From the NCBI GenBank assembly GCA_900752445.1, contig CAADVN010000227.1, forward strand, positions 1 to 12,950: a stretch of 12,950 bases of DNA, written 5' to 3'. The notes beneath the pieces were generated by a model that was given only the letters and a program-made list of their open reading frames with translations, was not told where the DNA came from and made no database searches. Made by a program: the position numbers and the translations under genes. This stretch comes from an uncultured Oscillospiraceae bacterium (GTDB taxonomy: Bacteria; Bacillota; Clostridia; Oscillospirales; Oscillospiraceae). Of this stretch, positions 6,495 through 12,950 are shown piece by piece (position 1 is the stretch's first letter; every line of letters starts with the position of its first letter).

Positions 6495-8015
6495 TCATGC
6501 TTCTGATTTCTTTTCTTCGGCGGCCATGCGTTCGCGCTTTTTCTTCTTGTAGCGGTCATAAGCCACGCTGAGGAAGGGGGAGATGACCGCGAGCACGACG
6601 AAAAGGGTGCCGAGCGAGAATTCTGTGAATGCGTTGAGAAGGTTGCCGTCATAGTAGAGCACAGAGCGCCTGTAATAGGGCTCTATGAGCTCGCCCAGGA
6701 TAAAGGCAAGCACCATGGGCATGAGCGGGTAATCATTCTCCTTGAGCAGGAAGCCCAGGACGGAGAAGGCGAGCAGCATGTAGAGGTCGAACACACGGTT
6801 GTTGACGGTGAACGCGCCGATGCTGCAGAACGCAACGATGAGCGGCATGAGGATGTACTTCGGGACCAGCAGCAGCTTCGCCGTCCAGCGGATAGTGCCG
6901 GCCTGAACGATGTACATGAAGATGTTCGCTACGAAGACGGCCACGAGCACGGTCTGGAACACGTCGATGTGCTGAGTGACGAGCAGGGGGCCGCAGGCGA
7001 TGCCCTGGATCATGAAAGCGCCGAGTATGACTGCGGTGCTGGGGTCGCCGGGCACGGAGAGCGCGAGCATGGGCACGAGCGCGCCGCCTGTGACGGCGTT
7101 GTTCGCGGTCTCGGAGGCGATGATGCCGTCCGGGCAGCCGGTGCCGAACTTCTCCGGGTGCTTGCTGAAGCGCTTGGCCTGCGTGTAGCTGAACATGCCA
7201 GCAACGGTGGCGCCGATGCCGGGCAGTATGCCGATGATTGTGCCGAGGATGGAGGAACGCAGGATGTTTCCGCCCTGTCCCTTCAGGTCCTCTTTGTTCG
7301 GCAGATAGAAGGCCTTCTTCTCATACTCGATGACCTCTTTGTTCTCGTTCAATTCACCCACGGTGACGAGTATCTCGGAGAAGGCGTAAAGCCCGATGAC
7401 GACGAGGATGATGTCGAAGCCGCCGGCGAGGTTGAGGCTGCCGAGGGTGAAACGGAGCTGGGTGCCGTCAATGGGGCTCATGCCGACGGTGGCGAGGAGC
7501 AGGCCGATAAGTGTGGAGATGATGCCCTTGACCATCTTGCCCTCCATGAGGGTGATGACCAGAGTGAGGGCGAACAGAGTGACGCCGAAATACTCCCAGG
7601 GACCGAACTGCAGAGCGAAATTGGACAGCACCGGGGTGAAGAGAGCCAGAACAACTGCGCTGAACACGCCGCCTATGAAGCTGACGAAGGTGCCCAGCGC
7701 CAGGGCTCTTGCTCCTTTGCCCTGAAGCGCCATCGGATGCCCGTCAAGAACAGTTGCTATAGCGGAGGCTGTACCGGGTATATTCAGAAGTATTGCCGAT
7801 ATGAGGCCTCCGGAAACACCGCCCATGAAAACACCCATCAGAAGGGCGCAGGTGTGAGGCACGTTGAGGGAGTAGGTTATCGGCAGCACGAGCGCGACGG
7901 CGACGGGCGTGTTGAGCCCTGGGATCGCACCGAACACTATGCCGAGCGAGACACCCGCAAGCACCAGCAGCAGGAAATAGGGGTCAAGAATAGTCTGCGA
8001 TAAAACTGCCATCAT
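6495..8015 (-). CDS. tctA: Tripartite tricarboxylate transporter, large membrane subunit TctA
   Basis: The large, 506-residue, roughly twelve-helix permease of a TTT secondary importer. It takes up organic anions delivered by the TctC binding protein, using an ion gradient. Family landmarks appear in both halves: GAIPGLNTPVAVALVLPITY (29-48), GVSGGLISAILLNIPG (66-81) and LDGHPMA (90-96). The second half has GILPGIGATVAGMFSY (262-277), PDGIIASETANNAVTGGALVP (295-315) and LSVPGDPSTAVILGA (319-333). The length is normal, and the C-terminus is a charged KKKK/EEKK tail. The start follows AAGGAGGTGA, which begins at the stop of tctB; the site is about eleven bases from the first of two adjacent ATGs, somewhat far. 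Known TTT substrates include citrate and other carboxylates, and some family members sit in sulfonate pathways. Confidence 0.96.
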   Translation of the reverse strand: MMAVLSQTILDPYFLLLVLAGVSLGIVFGAIPGLNTPVAVALVLPITYSLNVPHTCALLMGVFMGGVSGGLISAILLNIPGTASAIATVLDGHPMALQGKGARALALGTFVSFIGGVFSAVVLALFTPVLSNFALQFGPWEYFGVTLFALTLVITLMEGKMVKGIISTLIGLLLATVGMSPIDGTQLRFTLGSLNLAGGFDIILVVIGLYAFSEILVTVGELNENKEVIEYEKKAFYLPNKEDLKGQGGNILRSSILGTIIGILPGIGATVAGMFSYTQAKRFSKHPEKFGTGCPDGIIASETANNAVTGGALVPMLALSVPGDPSTAVILGAFMIQGIACGPLLVTQHIDVFQTVLVAVFVANIFMYIVQAGTIRWTAKLLLVPKYILMPLIVAFCSIGAFTVNNRVFDLYMLLAFSVLGFLLKENDYPLMPMVLAFILGELIEPYYRRSVLYYDGNLLNAFTEFSLGTLFVVLAVISPFLSVAYDRYKKKKRERMAAEEKKSEA

Positions 8016-8033
8016 GGTTCAGGTCACCTCCTT

Positions 8034-8519
8034 CTAGGCCAAAAAGGACAGAATGCCCTCAGGAACGGCGACGTTCAGTACGCTTGAGAAGAACAGAAAT
8101 ACTGCGACGTCGAAAACTGCAAACAGCAAGACCCTTGTGACAATGACTTTGGCTCCGTCAAGGCTCTTGTCGCCGGTGGTCTTATAGTAGAGGTAGAAGG
8201 ACGTGGCACTCATGAACAGAGTGGCGTCTACCACAAAGCCAAGCGGCTCCATCAGGACTACAAACAGGACAAAAGCAATGAAGAATATGCAGCGGGGGCC
8301 TTGAAAAAGAGTGAACCACTTGAATTTTGGCTTCTCTTTTGACAGAAGTACCTGCACAGCCCTGATGGCAAGCGCAACAAAGAGCAGTATCAGGATCAAC
8401 TGCGGATACATTGCGGGCCCGCCTGTCCTGTCATATGTGGCTATCGTGTAGGTAGTGGTCTCTGCATAGCAAAGACCACCCACTACAGCCAAAATGGCAA
8501 GGAAAATCAGTTCACCCAT
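8034..8519 (-). CDS. tctB: Tripartite tricarboxylate transporter, small membrane subunit TctB
   Basis: A 161-residue small integral membrane subunit of the TTT importer. Hydrophobic stretches lie near residues 3-19, 38-58, 76-94, 97-112 and 129-150, matching the four-to-five-helix TctB pattern. The loop after the first helix carries GGPAMYPQLI, corresponding to the (G)P..fP family motif, and EPLGFVVDATLF is typical of the middle of the protein. The primary sequence of this family is poorly conserved, so assignment rests on size, topology, these motifs and position between tctC and tctA. AAAGGAGG lies five bases before the ATG. The stop codon overlaps the ribosome binding site of tctA. Confidence 0.93.
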   Translation of the reverse strand: MGELIFLAILAVVGGLCYAETTTYTIATYDRTGGPAMYPQLILILLFVALAIRAVQVLLSKEKPKFKWFTLFQGPRCIFFIAFVLFVVLMEPLGFVVDATLFMSATSFYLYYKTTGDKSLDGAKVIVTRVLLFAVFDVAVFLFFSSVLNVAVPEGILSFLA

Positions 8520-8546
8520 TGGTTCCTCCTTTATGATGTGGAGACA

Positions 8547-9569
8547 TCAGCCTCTGGCATCAACGAAGGTCTCAAAGTCATCGAAGATGCTCTTGAGAGT
8601 GTCATAGTATTCCGAGCTGGGCTTGTAGTCAGCGACGTAGCTGAGCTCAGCCAGCTCTTCGGCCATCTGAGGCTCATTGGCAAAGCACTCGCCGATCTTC
8701 TCGCTCAGGAACTCGACTATCTCGGGATCGGTGCCCTTGGTGGCCATCAGACCGAAGTAGGGGATGGTGATGGAGTAGTCGATGCCAGCCTCCTTGAAGG
8801 TCGGGACATCCGGCAGCTCCTCAAGACGCTCGTCAGCGAATACACCTATGCACCTGAAGTCGCCGGACTCGATGTAGGGCATGACAGAGGAGACGAAGTC
8901 GCTCAGCACGTCGATACGGCCGGCGAGCAGCTCAGTGGTCTTGCTTTCCTCGGCGACGTCAACGAGGTTGACCGTGGTGCCGATGTAGTCCTCAATGGCG
9001 AGGATGACGCCCAGGGCGATGGAGTTGGTGAAGGCGCCGTACTTCAGGCTGGAGTCGTTCTTGAGCGCATCAATGAGGTCATCGATGGTCTCAATATCGG
9101 AGTCGGCACGCACACAGATGCACTGCAGGTTGCTGAAAAGACCGGCAACGCACTCGAAATCGTCGTAGGAAAGCTCGAAGGTACCAAGAGCGTTGTGCAT
9201 GGGCATGCTCGAGGCCTGAATAACGAGGCTGTAGCCGTCGGGGTCCTTGTTCATACATTCCTGCATGCCGACGGCGCCGGAAGCACCCGTTATATTGAGG
9301 CAATTGATGTCCACACCAACGTACTCGGACAGATATCTCGCTACTATCCTGGCGCCCAGGTCGGTGACGCCGCCGGCGGCGAAGGGGATTATAAGTTCGA
9401 TATCCTTCTCGGGATAGTTGAGTTCGCTTCCGGAGGTCTCGGTACCGGGGTCGGCGCTGGCGTCAGCAGCCGGGTCAGTCGTTGCGGTCGGAGTAGTGTC
9501 TGTAGTACCGCAGGCAGCAAGTGCGAAGATCATGGCAAGTGCCAGCAGGAAACTCAGGACTTTTTTCAT
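8547..9569 (-). CDS. tctC: Tripartite tricarboxylate transporter, binding lipoprotein TctC (Bug family)
   Basis: A 340-residue solute-binding lipoprotein that captures the substrate outside the membrane for TctBA. The signal peptide MKKVLSFLLALAMIFALAAC ends at lipid-anchored Cys 20. A low-complexity Thr/Ala/Asp-rich linker follows to about residue 55. The ligand-binding core starts with IELIIPFAAGGVTDLGARIV (58-77), the Bug-family phosphate-like loop that holds the ligand carboxylate, and NITGASGAVGMQ with DPDGYSLV (110-117). An ATG lies at 9575, but GGAGG is only one base away from it and seven from the ATG at 9569, so 9569 is chosen. It stands 27 bases before tctB. The ligand would be a small anion; a sulfonate or sugar acid fits the neighbouring enzymes (inference). 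Confidence 0.95.
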   Translation of the reverse strand: MKKVLSFLLALAMIFALAACGTTDTTPTATTDPAADASADPGTETSGSELNYPEKDIELIIPFAAGGVTDLGARIVARYLSEYVGVDINCLNITGASGAVGMQECMNKDPDGYSLVIQASSMPMHNALGTFELSYDDFECVAGLFSNLQCICVRADSDIETIDDLIDALKNDSSLKYGAFTNSIALGVILAIEDYIGTTVNLVDVAEESKTTELLAGRIDVLSDFVSSVMPYIESGDFRCIGVFADERLEELPDVPTFKEAGIDYSITIPYFGLMATKGTDPEIVEFLSEKIGECFANEPQMAEELAELSYVADYKPSSEYYDTLKSIFDDFETFVDARG

Positions 9570-9608
9570 GTTCATTCCTCCATTTTTAATTTAATGTTTA
9601 CCCTCCGA

Positions 9609-10676
9609 TCACAGGAAGGATTTGAACGGAATGTTGGGCTCGTTCTCCATTGCGTCGTCAAAGCCCCTGGGGTAGCTGTACTTCTTCCTGCAGGCATCGT
9701 CGGGATAGGTGAATTTGCCGCCGACAGCCCAGATGTAGAGATTGAATTTGTACTCCATCATCTCTTTCTTGTAGTCGTAGAGCAGCTTTATCTCGTTCGG
9801 GTCGGTGTAGAAGGTCGGCCAGATATCGTAGTGGACGGGGATCATGACCTTGCAGCCGAGGTTGTCAGCCATGCGAAGGACGTCGGATGCGGTGATCTTG
9901 TCCGAGATGCCCTTGGGGTTCTCGCCGAAGGCAGCGATGGCCACGTCGATGTCGTACATCTTGCCATGGCGCAGGGTGTAGTCGGAAAAATGCGAGTCAC
10001 CGCTGTGGTAGAAGCTGCCTCCTGGGGTCTTGATGAGGTAGTTGACGGCCCTCTCGTCCATATCGCCAGGGAAGCGGCCGATTATGCTGCCGAGAGGAGG
10101 AGCGGTGACGAGCGCGGTGCGGTCAAAGGAGTCGAGAACCACGATCTCCACGTCCTTGAAGTGGAGCACATCGCCGGGCTTGACCTCGATAATACGCTCT
10201 TCGGGCACGCCCCAGTTCTTCCACTTGTCGGCGGAGAACTTCGGCCCGACAAAGGGCACGCCGGGCAGCTTGAGGATGGCGGCGGTGCTGTACATGTCCA
10301 TATGGTCCGCGTGGTCATGGGTCGCCATGAACACGTCGATGTTCTTTATCTGGAAGGGGTCTATGACGTGCGGGATGTTCCTGGGATTCATGTGTATACC
10401 GTTGCTTCCGGCTATACGACCAAGTTGGAAGTTCGGGCCCCTGTGGCCTTCGGGCCACTTGTAATGGGTGGTCTTCGAGATGCCGGAGTAGAGGTCTATG
10501 CAGACGTTGCAGCCGCCCTCGGATTTGATCCAGATGCCGGTGCAGCCGAGCCACCAGGCGGTAAAGCTGCCGGGGCGCACTTCGCACTCTTCAATGTCCT
10601 CGATAAGCCATCTGCCCCACTCGGGGAAGCATTCCTGAAGCCACTGCTCGCGTGTGATGTCGTTTACGTTTCTCAT
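9609..10676 (-). CDS. ulaG: UlaG-type metal-dependent lactonase (L-ascorbate-6-phosphate lactonase family)
   Basis: A 355-residue cytoplasmic MBL-fold protein closely resembling E. coli UlaG, which opens the lactone ring of L-ascorbate 6-phosphate. Similarity extends over the full length. The start NDITREQWLQECFPEWGRWL matches UlaG's opening. Further matches are WWLGCTGIWIKSEGG (41-55), the metal site ATHDHADH (118-125), DSFDRTALV (182-190), ERAVNYLIKTPGGSFYHSGD (208-227), the IPVHYDIW region and the final PFKSFL. The frame is open upstream to 10742, but ATG 10676 follows AGGAG by seven bases and matches the family N-terminus. No ascorbate PTS or other ula genes are visible, and transport here is by TctABC. 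The substrate may therefore be a different lactone, possibly unphosphorylated. Confidence 0.93.
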   Translation of the reverse strand: MRNVNDITREQWLQECFPEWGRWLIEDIEECEVRPGSFTAWWLGCTGIWIKSEGGCNVCIDLYSGISKTTHYKWPEGHRGPNFQLGRIAGSNGIHMNPRNIPHVIDPFQIKNIDVFMATHDHADHMDMYSTAAILKLPGVPFVGPKFSADKWKNWGVPEERIIEVKPGDVLHFKDVEIVVLDSFDRTALVTAPPLGSIIGRFPGDMDERAVNYLIKTPGGSFYHSGDSHFSDYTLRHGKMYDIDVAIAAFGENPKGISDKITASDVLRMADNLGCKVMIPVHYDIWPTFYTDPNEIKLLYDYKKEMMEYKFNLYIWAVGGKFTYPDDACRKKYSYPRGFDDAMENEPNIPFKSFL

Positions 10677-10696
10677 TTTCCTGCTCCTTATATTAA

Positions 10697-11725
10697 TTAA
10701 TTTTCGGTAAGCTCGTACATGAGTATGTCGCCTACACTGCATGCTGCGTAAATGCGGAACACACCGTCGGATTCATAGACATCGATGTTTGCCGTTTGCT
10801 CAAGCTCGTCTATGACAGCGATGTCCATGGTGAAGACCTCGGCGTCTTTGGGCTGAAGGGCCACCAGAGCGCCGTTTGCATTTTTATAGCCTATCAGGAT
10901 GGTCCTGCGTCCGAGCATTTCTCCGCACCAGAGGCCGTGACCGAAGGCGATGGGGTACTCGTACATGAGCTTGAAGCCGTCTCCGCTCTCGTGATAGACG
11001 CGCAGCCTGTCGCCGTGGAAGCCCTCGATGGTTATGAGCTCGTCCTTGCCGTCCCCGTCGATATCGTAAGCCCGGATATCGCTTATCTCGGTGTCTAGCA
11101 GCTTCTTGACGAGCCAGGCCCCGTCGGCGTTGTCGGGCGGGATGACCTCGAAGGCGCCTTCGCAGCCGGTGACCATTGCCACCTGTTTGCCGTTGTGGAG
11201 GCCGCAGAACATGCCGTGGTTTTTGCGGATGCCGTGATAAATGCACTTGACTTCGATAGGCTCTTTTATGTTGTCAGGGATGCGCCCTACATATACGCCG
11301 CCGGGCTGGGACCAGTCCTCGAAGCTGGCCTTGCCATCGCAGAGCGTGCCGCCAAGGAGCCACTTTTCATTGCCTACATCGAGGACGCAGAACCTGTGCA
11401 GATACGGCAGCTTAAGCACCTCTGTCCTGGACCAGCTGCCATCGACCTCGCGGGTCACGGCAGAAACGACAGCGGCCTGTGCCTGGAAGCGCTTAAAAAA
11501 TCTGTGCGTTGCCAGAAATGCGCCGTCAGAAATGTGGCGAATGGTCATCGTACCGCCGGGTCCAGTCCAGAGCGTGTCAAGCACCTCACCGGTCTTCGCA
11601 TCAAAGCTGATACAGCCGCCGGTCGTCTCCGTGCCGCAGGCGACCAGCTTGCGGCCGCCCTCCTCATAGGTGGTAATTGCGTAAGGAAACTCCATATTTC
11701 CTATCAGAGTCTTTTTGATTTTCAT
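10697..11725 (-). CDS. Cytoplasmic beta-propeller protein with FG-GAP/VCBS-like calcium loop, function unknown
   Basis: A 342-residue protein without signal peptide or membrane segment, the first gene of the operon. It is built of repeated beta-rich units rich in Gly, Asp and aromatic residues, as in a propeller. DIDGDGKDELITI (221-233) is a DxDxDG calcium-binding loop of the FG-GAP/VCBS type. His residues recur at similar places: IRH (64), ATHRF (74), LHRF (110), YHGIRKNHG (164, 170) and FGHGLWCGE (263). A C-G pair follows several of them, hinting at a metal-lined central channel or active site. GGAGG sits seven bases before the ATG. Co-transcription with ulaG (20-base gap) suggests it acts on the same compound, perhaps as a lactonase, isomerase or lyase of the propeller kind, but no reaction can be assigned. 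Confidence 0.85.
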   Translation of the reverse strand: MKIKKTLIGNMEFPYAITTYEEGGRKLVACGTETTGGCISFDAKTGEVLDTLWTGPGGTMTIRHISDGAFLATHRFFKRFQAQAAVVSAVTREVDGSWSRTEVLKLPYLHRFCVLDVGNEKWLLGGTLCDGKASFEDWSQPGGVYVGRIPDNIKEPIEVKCIYHGIRKNHGMFCGLHNGKQVAMVTGCEGAFEVIPPDNADGAWLVKKLLDTEISDIRAYDIDGDGKDELITIEGFHGDRLRVYHESGDGFKLMYEYPIAFGHGLWCGEMLGRRTILIGYKNANGALVALQPKDAEVFTMDIAVIDELEQTANIDVYESDGVFRIYAACSVGDILMYELTEN

Positions 11726-11742
11726 CGGCCTTCCTCCAGGAC

Positions 11743-11756
11743 TGCAATAATGTGCA
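11743..11756. promoter_or_regulatory. Operator copy O3 in the operon leader
   Basis: TGCAATAATGTGCA matches the neighbouring operators in 12 of 14 positions compared with O2; the right half-site TGTGCA is intact. It lies in the 5' leader of the nine-gene operon, about 50 bases past the presumed transcription start and close to the ribosome binding site. Regulator bound here could block elongation or initiation, or loop to the upstream pair. Confidence 0.5.
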
Positions 11757-11804
11757 CGTTTACGATTTCACAAATAGGCATATTAACAACAACGAGATGA
11801 TAAA

Positions 11805-11832
11805 ATTATACGATAATTTGTGTATTTGTCAA
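11805..11832 (-). promoter_or_regulatory. Consensus sigma-70 promoter of the nine-gene operon
   Basis: On the minus strand a perfect TTGACA (11827-11832) and a perfect TATAAT (11805-11810) are separated by 16 bases. Transcription would start near 11798, giving a leader of roughly 70 bases before the ATG at 11725. So strong a core promoter implies the operon is held down by a repressor under non-inducing conditions. Confidence 0.82.
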
Positions 11833-11857
11833 TATATCGGCAAATAACTTCTCATAA

Positions 11858-11873
11858 TTGCACATATGTGCAA
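11858..11873. promoter_or_regulatory. Operator copy O1, 16-bp perfect palindrome
   Basis: TTGCACATATGTGCAA is a perfect palindrome located between the two divergent promoters, upstream of both -35 boxes. With O2 it forms a pair whose centres are 24 bp apart. It is the probable binding site of the adjacent SorC-family regulator, inferred from position and repetition. Confidence 0.72.
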
Positions 11874-11882
11874 AAGCAGAAC

Positions 11883-11896
11883 TGCACAAATGTGCA
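11883..11896. promoter_or_regulatory. Operator copy O2
   Basis: TGCACAAATGTGCA has the same arms as O1 (TGCACA/TGTGCA around two central bases). It ends 18 bases before the -35 box of the regulator promoter. Tandem sites fit binding of a tetrameric SorC-family protein. Confidence 0.7.
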
Positions 11897-11914
11897 TTTT
11901 TCCGCGTTTTGTGA

Positions 11915-11943
11915 TTGACGAACACAGGCGGAGGCTTTATAAT
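11915..11943 (+). promoter_or_regulatory. Sigma-70 promoter of the SorC-family regulator
   Basis: TTGACG (11915-11920) and TATAAT (11938-11943) are separated by 17 bases. The predicted start is near 11950, leaving a leader of under 30 bases that contains GGGGAAG before the start codon. The upstream operator pair is placed for autoregulation. Confidence 0.75.
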
Positions 11944-11977
11944 AAAATTACAAATATAGTATTGGGGAAGTGTGAGC

Positions 11978-12946
11978 ATGAACAACAGCCTCAAAGACAA
12001 TCTGATGTGTGAAGTGGCAAATATGTACTATTTTAAAGACATGACACAGGCGGATATAGCTAACAGTCTGTTCATTTCCCGTTCAAGCGTCTCGCGTTTA
12101 CTCAAGTCAGCCAGGGACAGAGGACTTGTGGAGATAAAGATCCATTACAGTTCGGAGCGATGCTATTATTTAGAAGAACTACTGTGTTCACAGTTCAAAC
12201 TGAAGGAAGCGTACATTTACGACCATGGAAATGCCGCTCAGGACCAGGTGTTCCTTTCGCTGTGCGGGCATGTGGCGGACTATCTGCGCTCAAATGTTAA
12301 AGACTGCTCAGTAATAGGAGTAAGCCGTGGGACGGTGATGGAGGGGGTTCTCAACAGCATGTCGCCGTGTGAGCCCCGACGCGACGACCTGAAGCTCGTA
12401 CAGATGCATGGCTGTGAAAACACCTCGGAGAGTTCGCGCTCTTCGGAGAACCTGATGCGCAGGATGCTGCATCTGTGCGGCGGTACTGCTTACTATTTGA
12501 ATGCACCGCTTTATTTAAAGAGCGCCGCATTGCGCGAGGAACTGGAGAGTGAGCCAGCCATCCAGCGCACACTGGAGCTGATCTCAAAGGTCGAGCTGGT
12601 CGTGACAGGCGTGGGCGCGTTGACAAACGACTGGCGCAACACTTCGTTCCTGCCGAAGTACCTGGAGGAGAAAACCATACTTGAGCTCATAGACTTGCAC
12701 AGCGTGGGGCACATTTTTGGGCAGTTTTTCGATATCAACGGCAAGAGGATAGACCACTCCATCAACTACCGCTGTCTGGGTGTCAAATTCGAGGACCTGT
12801 ATGTCATACCCAGAGTTGTTGCCGCCGTATACGGTGCTGAGAGGGCGGAATCGGCGCTTGGCGCTCTGCGAGGCGGCCTGACTTCAGTGCTCTTTGCTGA
12901 CAGAGCCTGCGCCGAGCGGGTACTGGAGCTGAACAAGACATTATAA
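11978..12946 (+). CDS. SorC-family transcriptional regulator with sugar-binding domain
   Basis: A 322-residue regulator. The N-terminal helix-turn-helix spans about residues 22-52 (MTQADIANSLFISRSSVSRL, then ARDRGLVEIKI). The remainder is the SorC/DeoR-type effector domain, which in this family binds phosphorylated sugars or related metabolites. Family marks are SVIGVSRGTVMEGV (111-124), VELVVTGVGAL (205-215), GHIFGQFFDINGKRI (244-258) and a C-terminal GGLTSVLFAD. ATG at 11978 is preferred because GGGGAAG lies at a workable distance; GTG at 11972 in the same frame is the alternative, but only about three bases from the ribosome site. It is divergent from the nine-gene operon and is its likely regulator, acting through the three operators. 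The coding sequence is complete; no terminator is visible in the few bases left in the window. Confidence 0.93.
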   Translation: MNNSLKDNLMCEVANMYYFKDMTQADIANSLFISRSSVSRLLKSARDRGLVEIKIHYSSERCYYLEELLCSQFKLKEAYIYDHGNAAQDQVFLSLCGHVADYLRSNVKDCSVIGVSRGTVMEGVLNSMSPCEPRRDDLKLVQMHGCENTSESSRSSENLMRRMLHLCGGTAYYLNAPLYLKSAALREELESEPAIQRTLELISKVELVVTGVGALTNDWRNTSFLPKYLEEKTILELIDLHSVGHIFGQFFDINGKRIDHSINYRCLGVKFEDLYVIPRVVAAVYGAERAESALGALRGGLTSVLFADRACAERVLELNKTL

Positions 12947-12950
12947 AAGC

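Noticed and set aside
9609..10676. Reading the operon as a plain L-ascorbate utilisation operon
   Set aside because: UlaG is present, but the ascorbate PTS and the decarboxylase and epimerases UlaD/E/F are absent from the window, and TctABC and Xsc-like genes have no place in that pathway.
8538..10700. A plus-strand open frame of 720 codons opposite tctC and ulaG
   Set aside because: It is codon-aligned with both minus-strand genes, which happen to share the same phase, and stays open because these genes avoid TTA, CTA and TCA codons. Its protein has no recognisable domain and the minus-strand products are clear family members.
11726..11800. A ThDP riboswitch in the operon leader
   Set aside because: The leader is about 70 bases, contains an operator-like repeat and lacks the conserved ThDP-riboswitch core.
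11806..12000. A 64-codon minus-strand frame across the divergent control region
   Set aside because: It covers the -10/-35 boxes and operators and the start of the regulator gene, and it has no plausible ribosome site.
1..12950. CRISPR arrays, tRNA or rRNA genes, insertion sequences, attachment sites
   Set aside because: No spaced direct repeats, cloverleaf or rRNA-like segments, transposase genes or terminal repeats were seen. The window is filled by intact genes with short gaps.

Overview
The window looks like a chromosomal segment of a GC-rich anaerobic Bacillota, probably Clostridia of the Oscillospiraceae type. This is inferred from strong AGGAGG-type ribosome binding sites at almost every start, AT-rich intergenic DNA between GC-rich genes, LxxC lipoprotein signals and the gene families present. 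The genus cannot be fixed from the sequence alone, and Synergistota is a possible alternative.

Layout. (1) Positions 1-1893, minus strand: the first two genes of a metal-chelate ABC importer, a lipoprotein binding protein followed by an overlapping FecCD-type permease that runs off the left edge. A candidate promoter and a 14-bp palindrome lie just upstream. (2) Positions 1933-11725, minus strand: nine tightly spaced genes that read as one operon. In transcription order they are a beta-propeller protein with a Ca-loop motif, a UlaG-type lactonase, TctC, TctB and TctA of a tripartite tricarboxylate transporter, a COG1237-type metallo-beta-lactamase-fold protein, the N-terminal and C-terminal halves of a split transketolase, and an Xsc-like (sulfoacetaldehyde acetyltransferase family) ThDP enzyme. 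A hairpin followed by a T-rich tract closes the operon. (3) Positions 11726-11977: a divergent control region with a consensus sigma-70 promoter for the operon, a second promoter for the regulator, and three copies of a TGCACA-N2-TGTGCA-type operator. (4) Positions 11978-12946, plus strand: a SorC-family sugar-sensing regulator.

How the genes may work together (inference). The SorC regulator probably senses a sugar-phosphate-like intermediate and controls itself and the operon through the three operators. The TctABC system would import a small anionic substrate. UlaG, and perhaps the COG1237 protein and the propeller, would act on a lactone or ester form. The split transketolase would remove a two-carbon ketol unit, and the Xsc-like enzyme would turn the resulting aldehyde into acetyl phosphate, releasing sulfite if the aldehyde is sulfoacetaldehyde. 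The transketolase C half appears to have lost two residues that canonical transketolases use for substrate phosphate and the acceptor 2-hydroxyl, which fits an unusual substrate. I know of no described pathway with this exact combination. An uncharacterised sulfonate or aldonolactone catabolic route is the main point of interest here.
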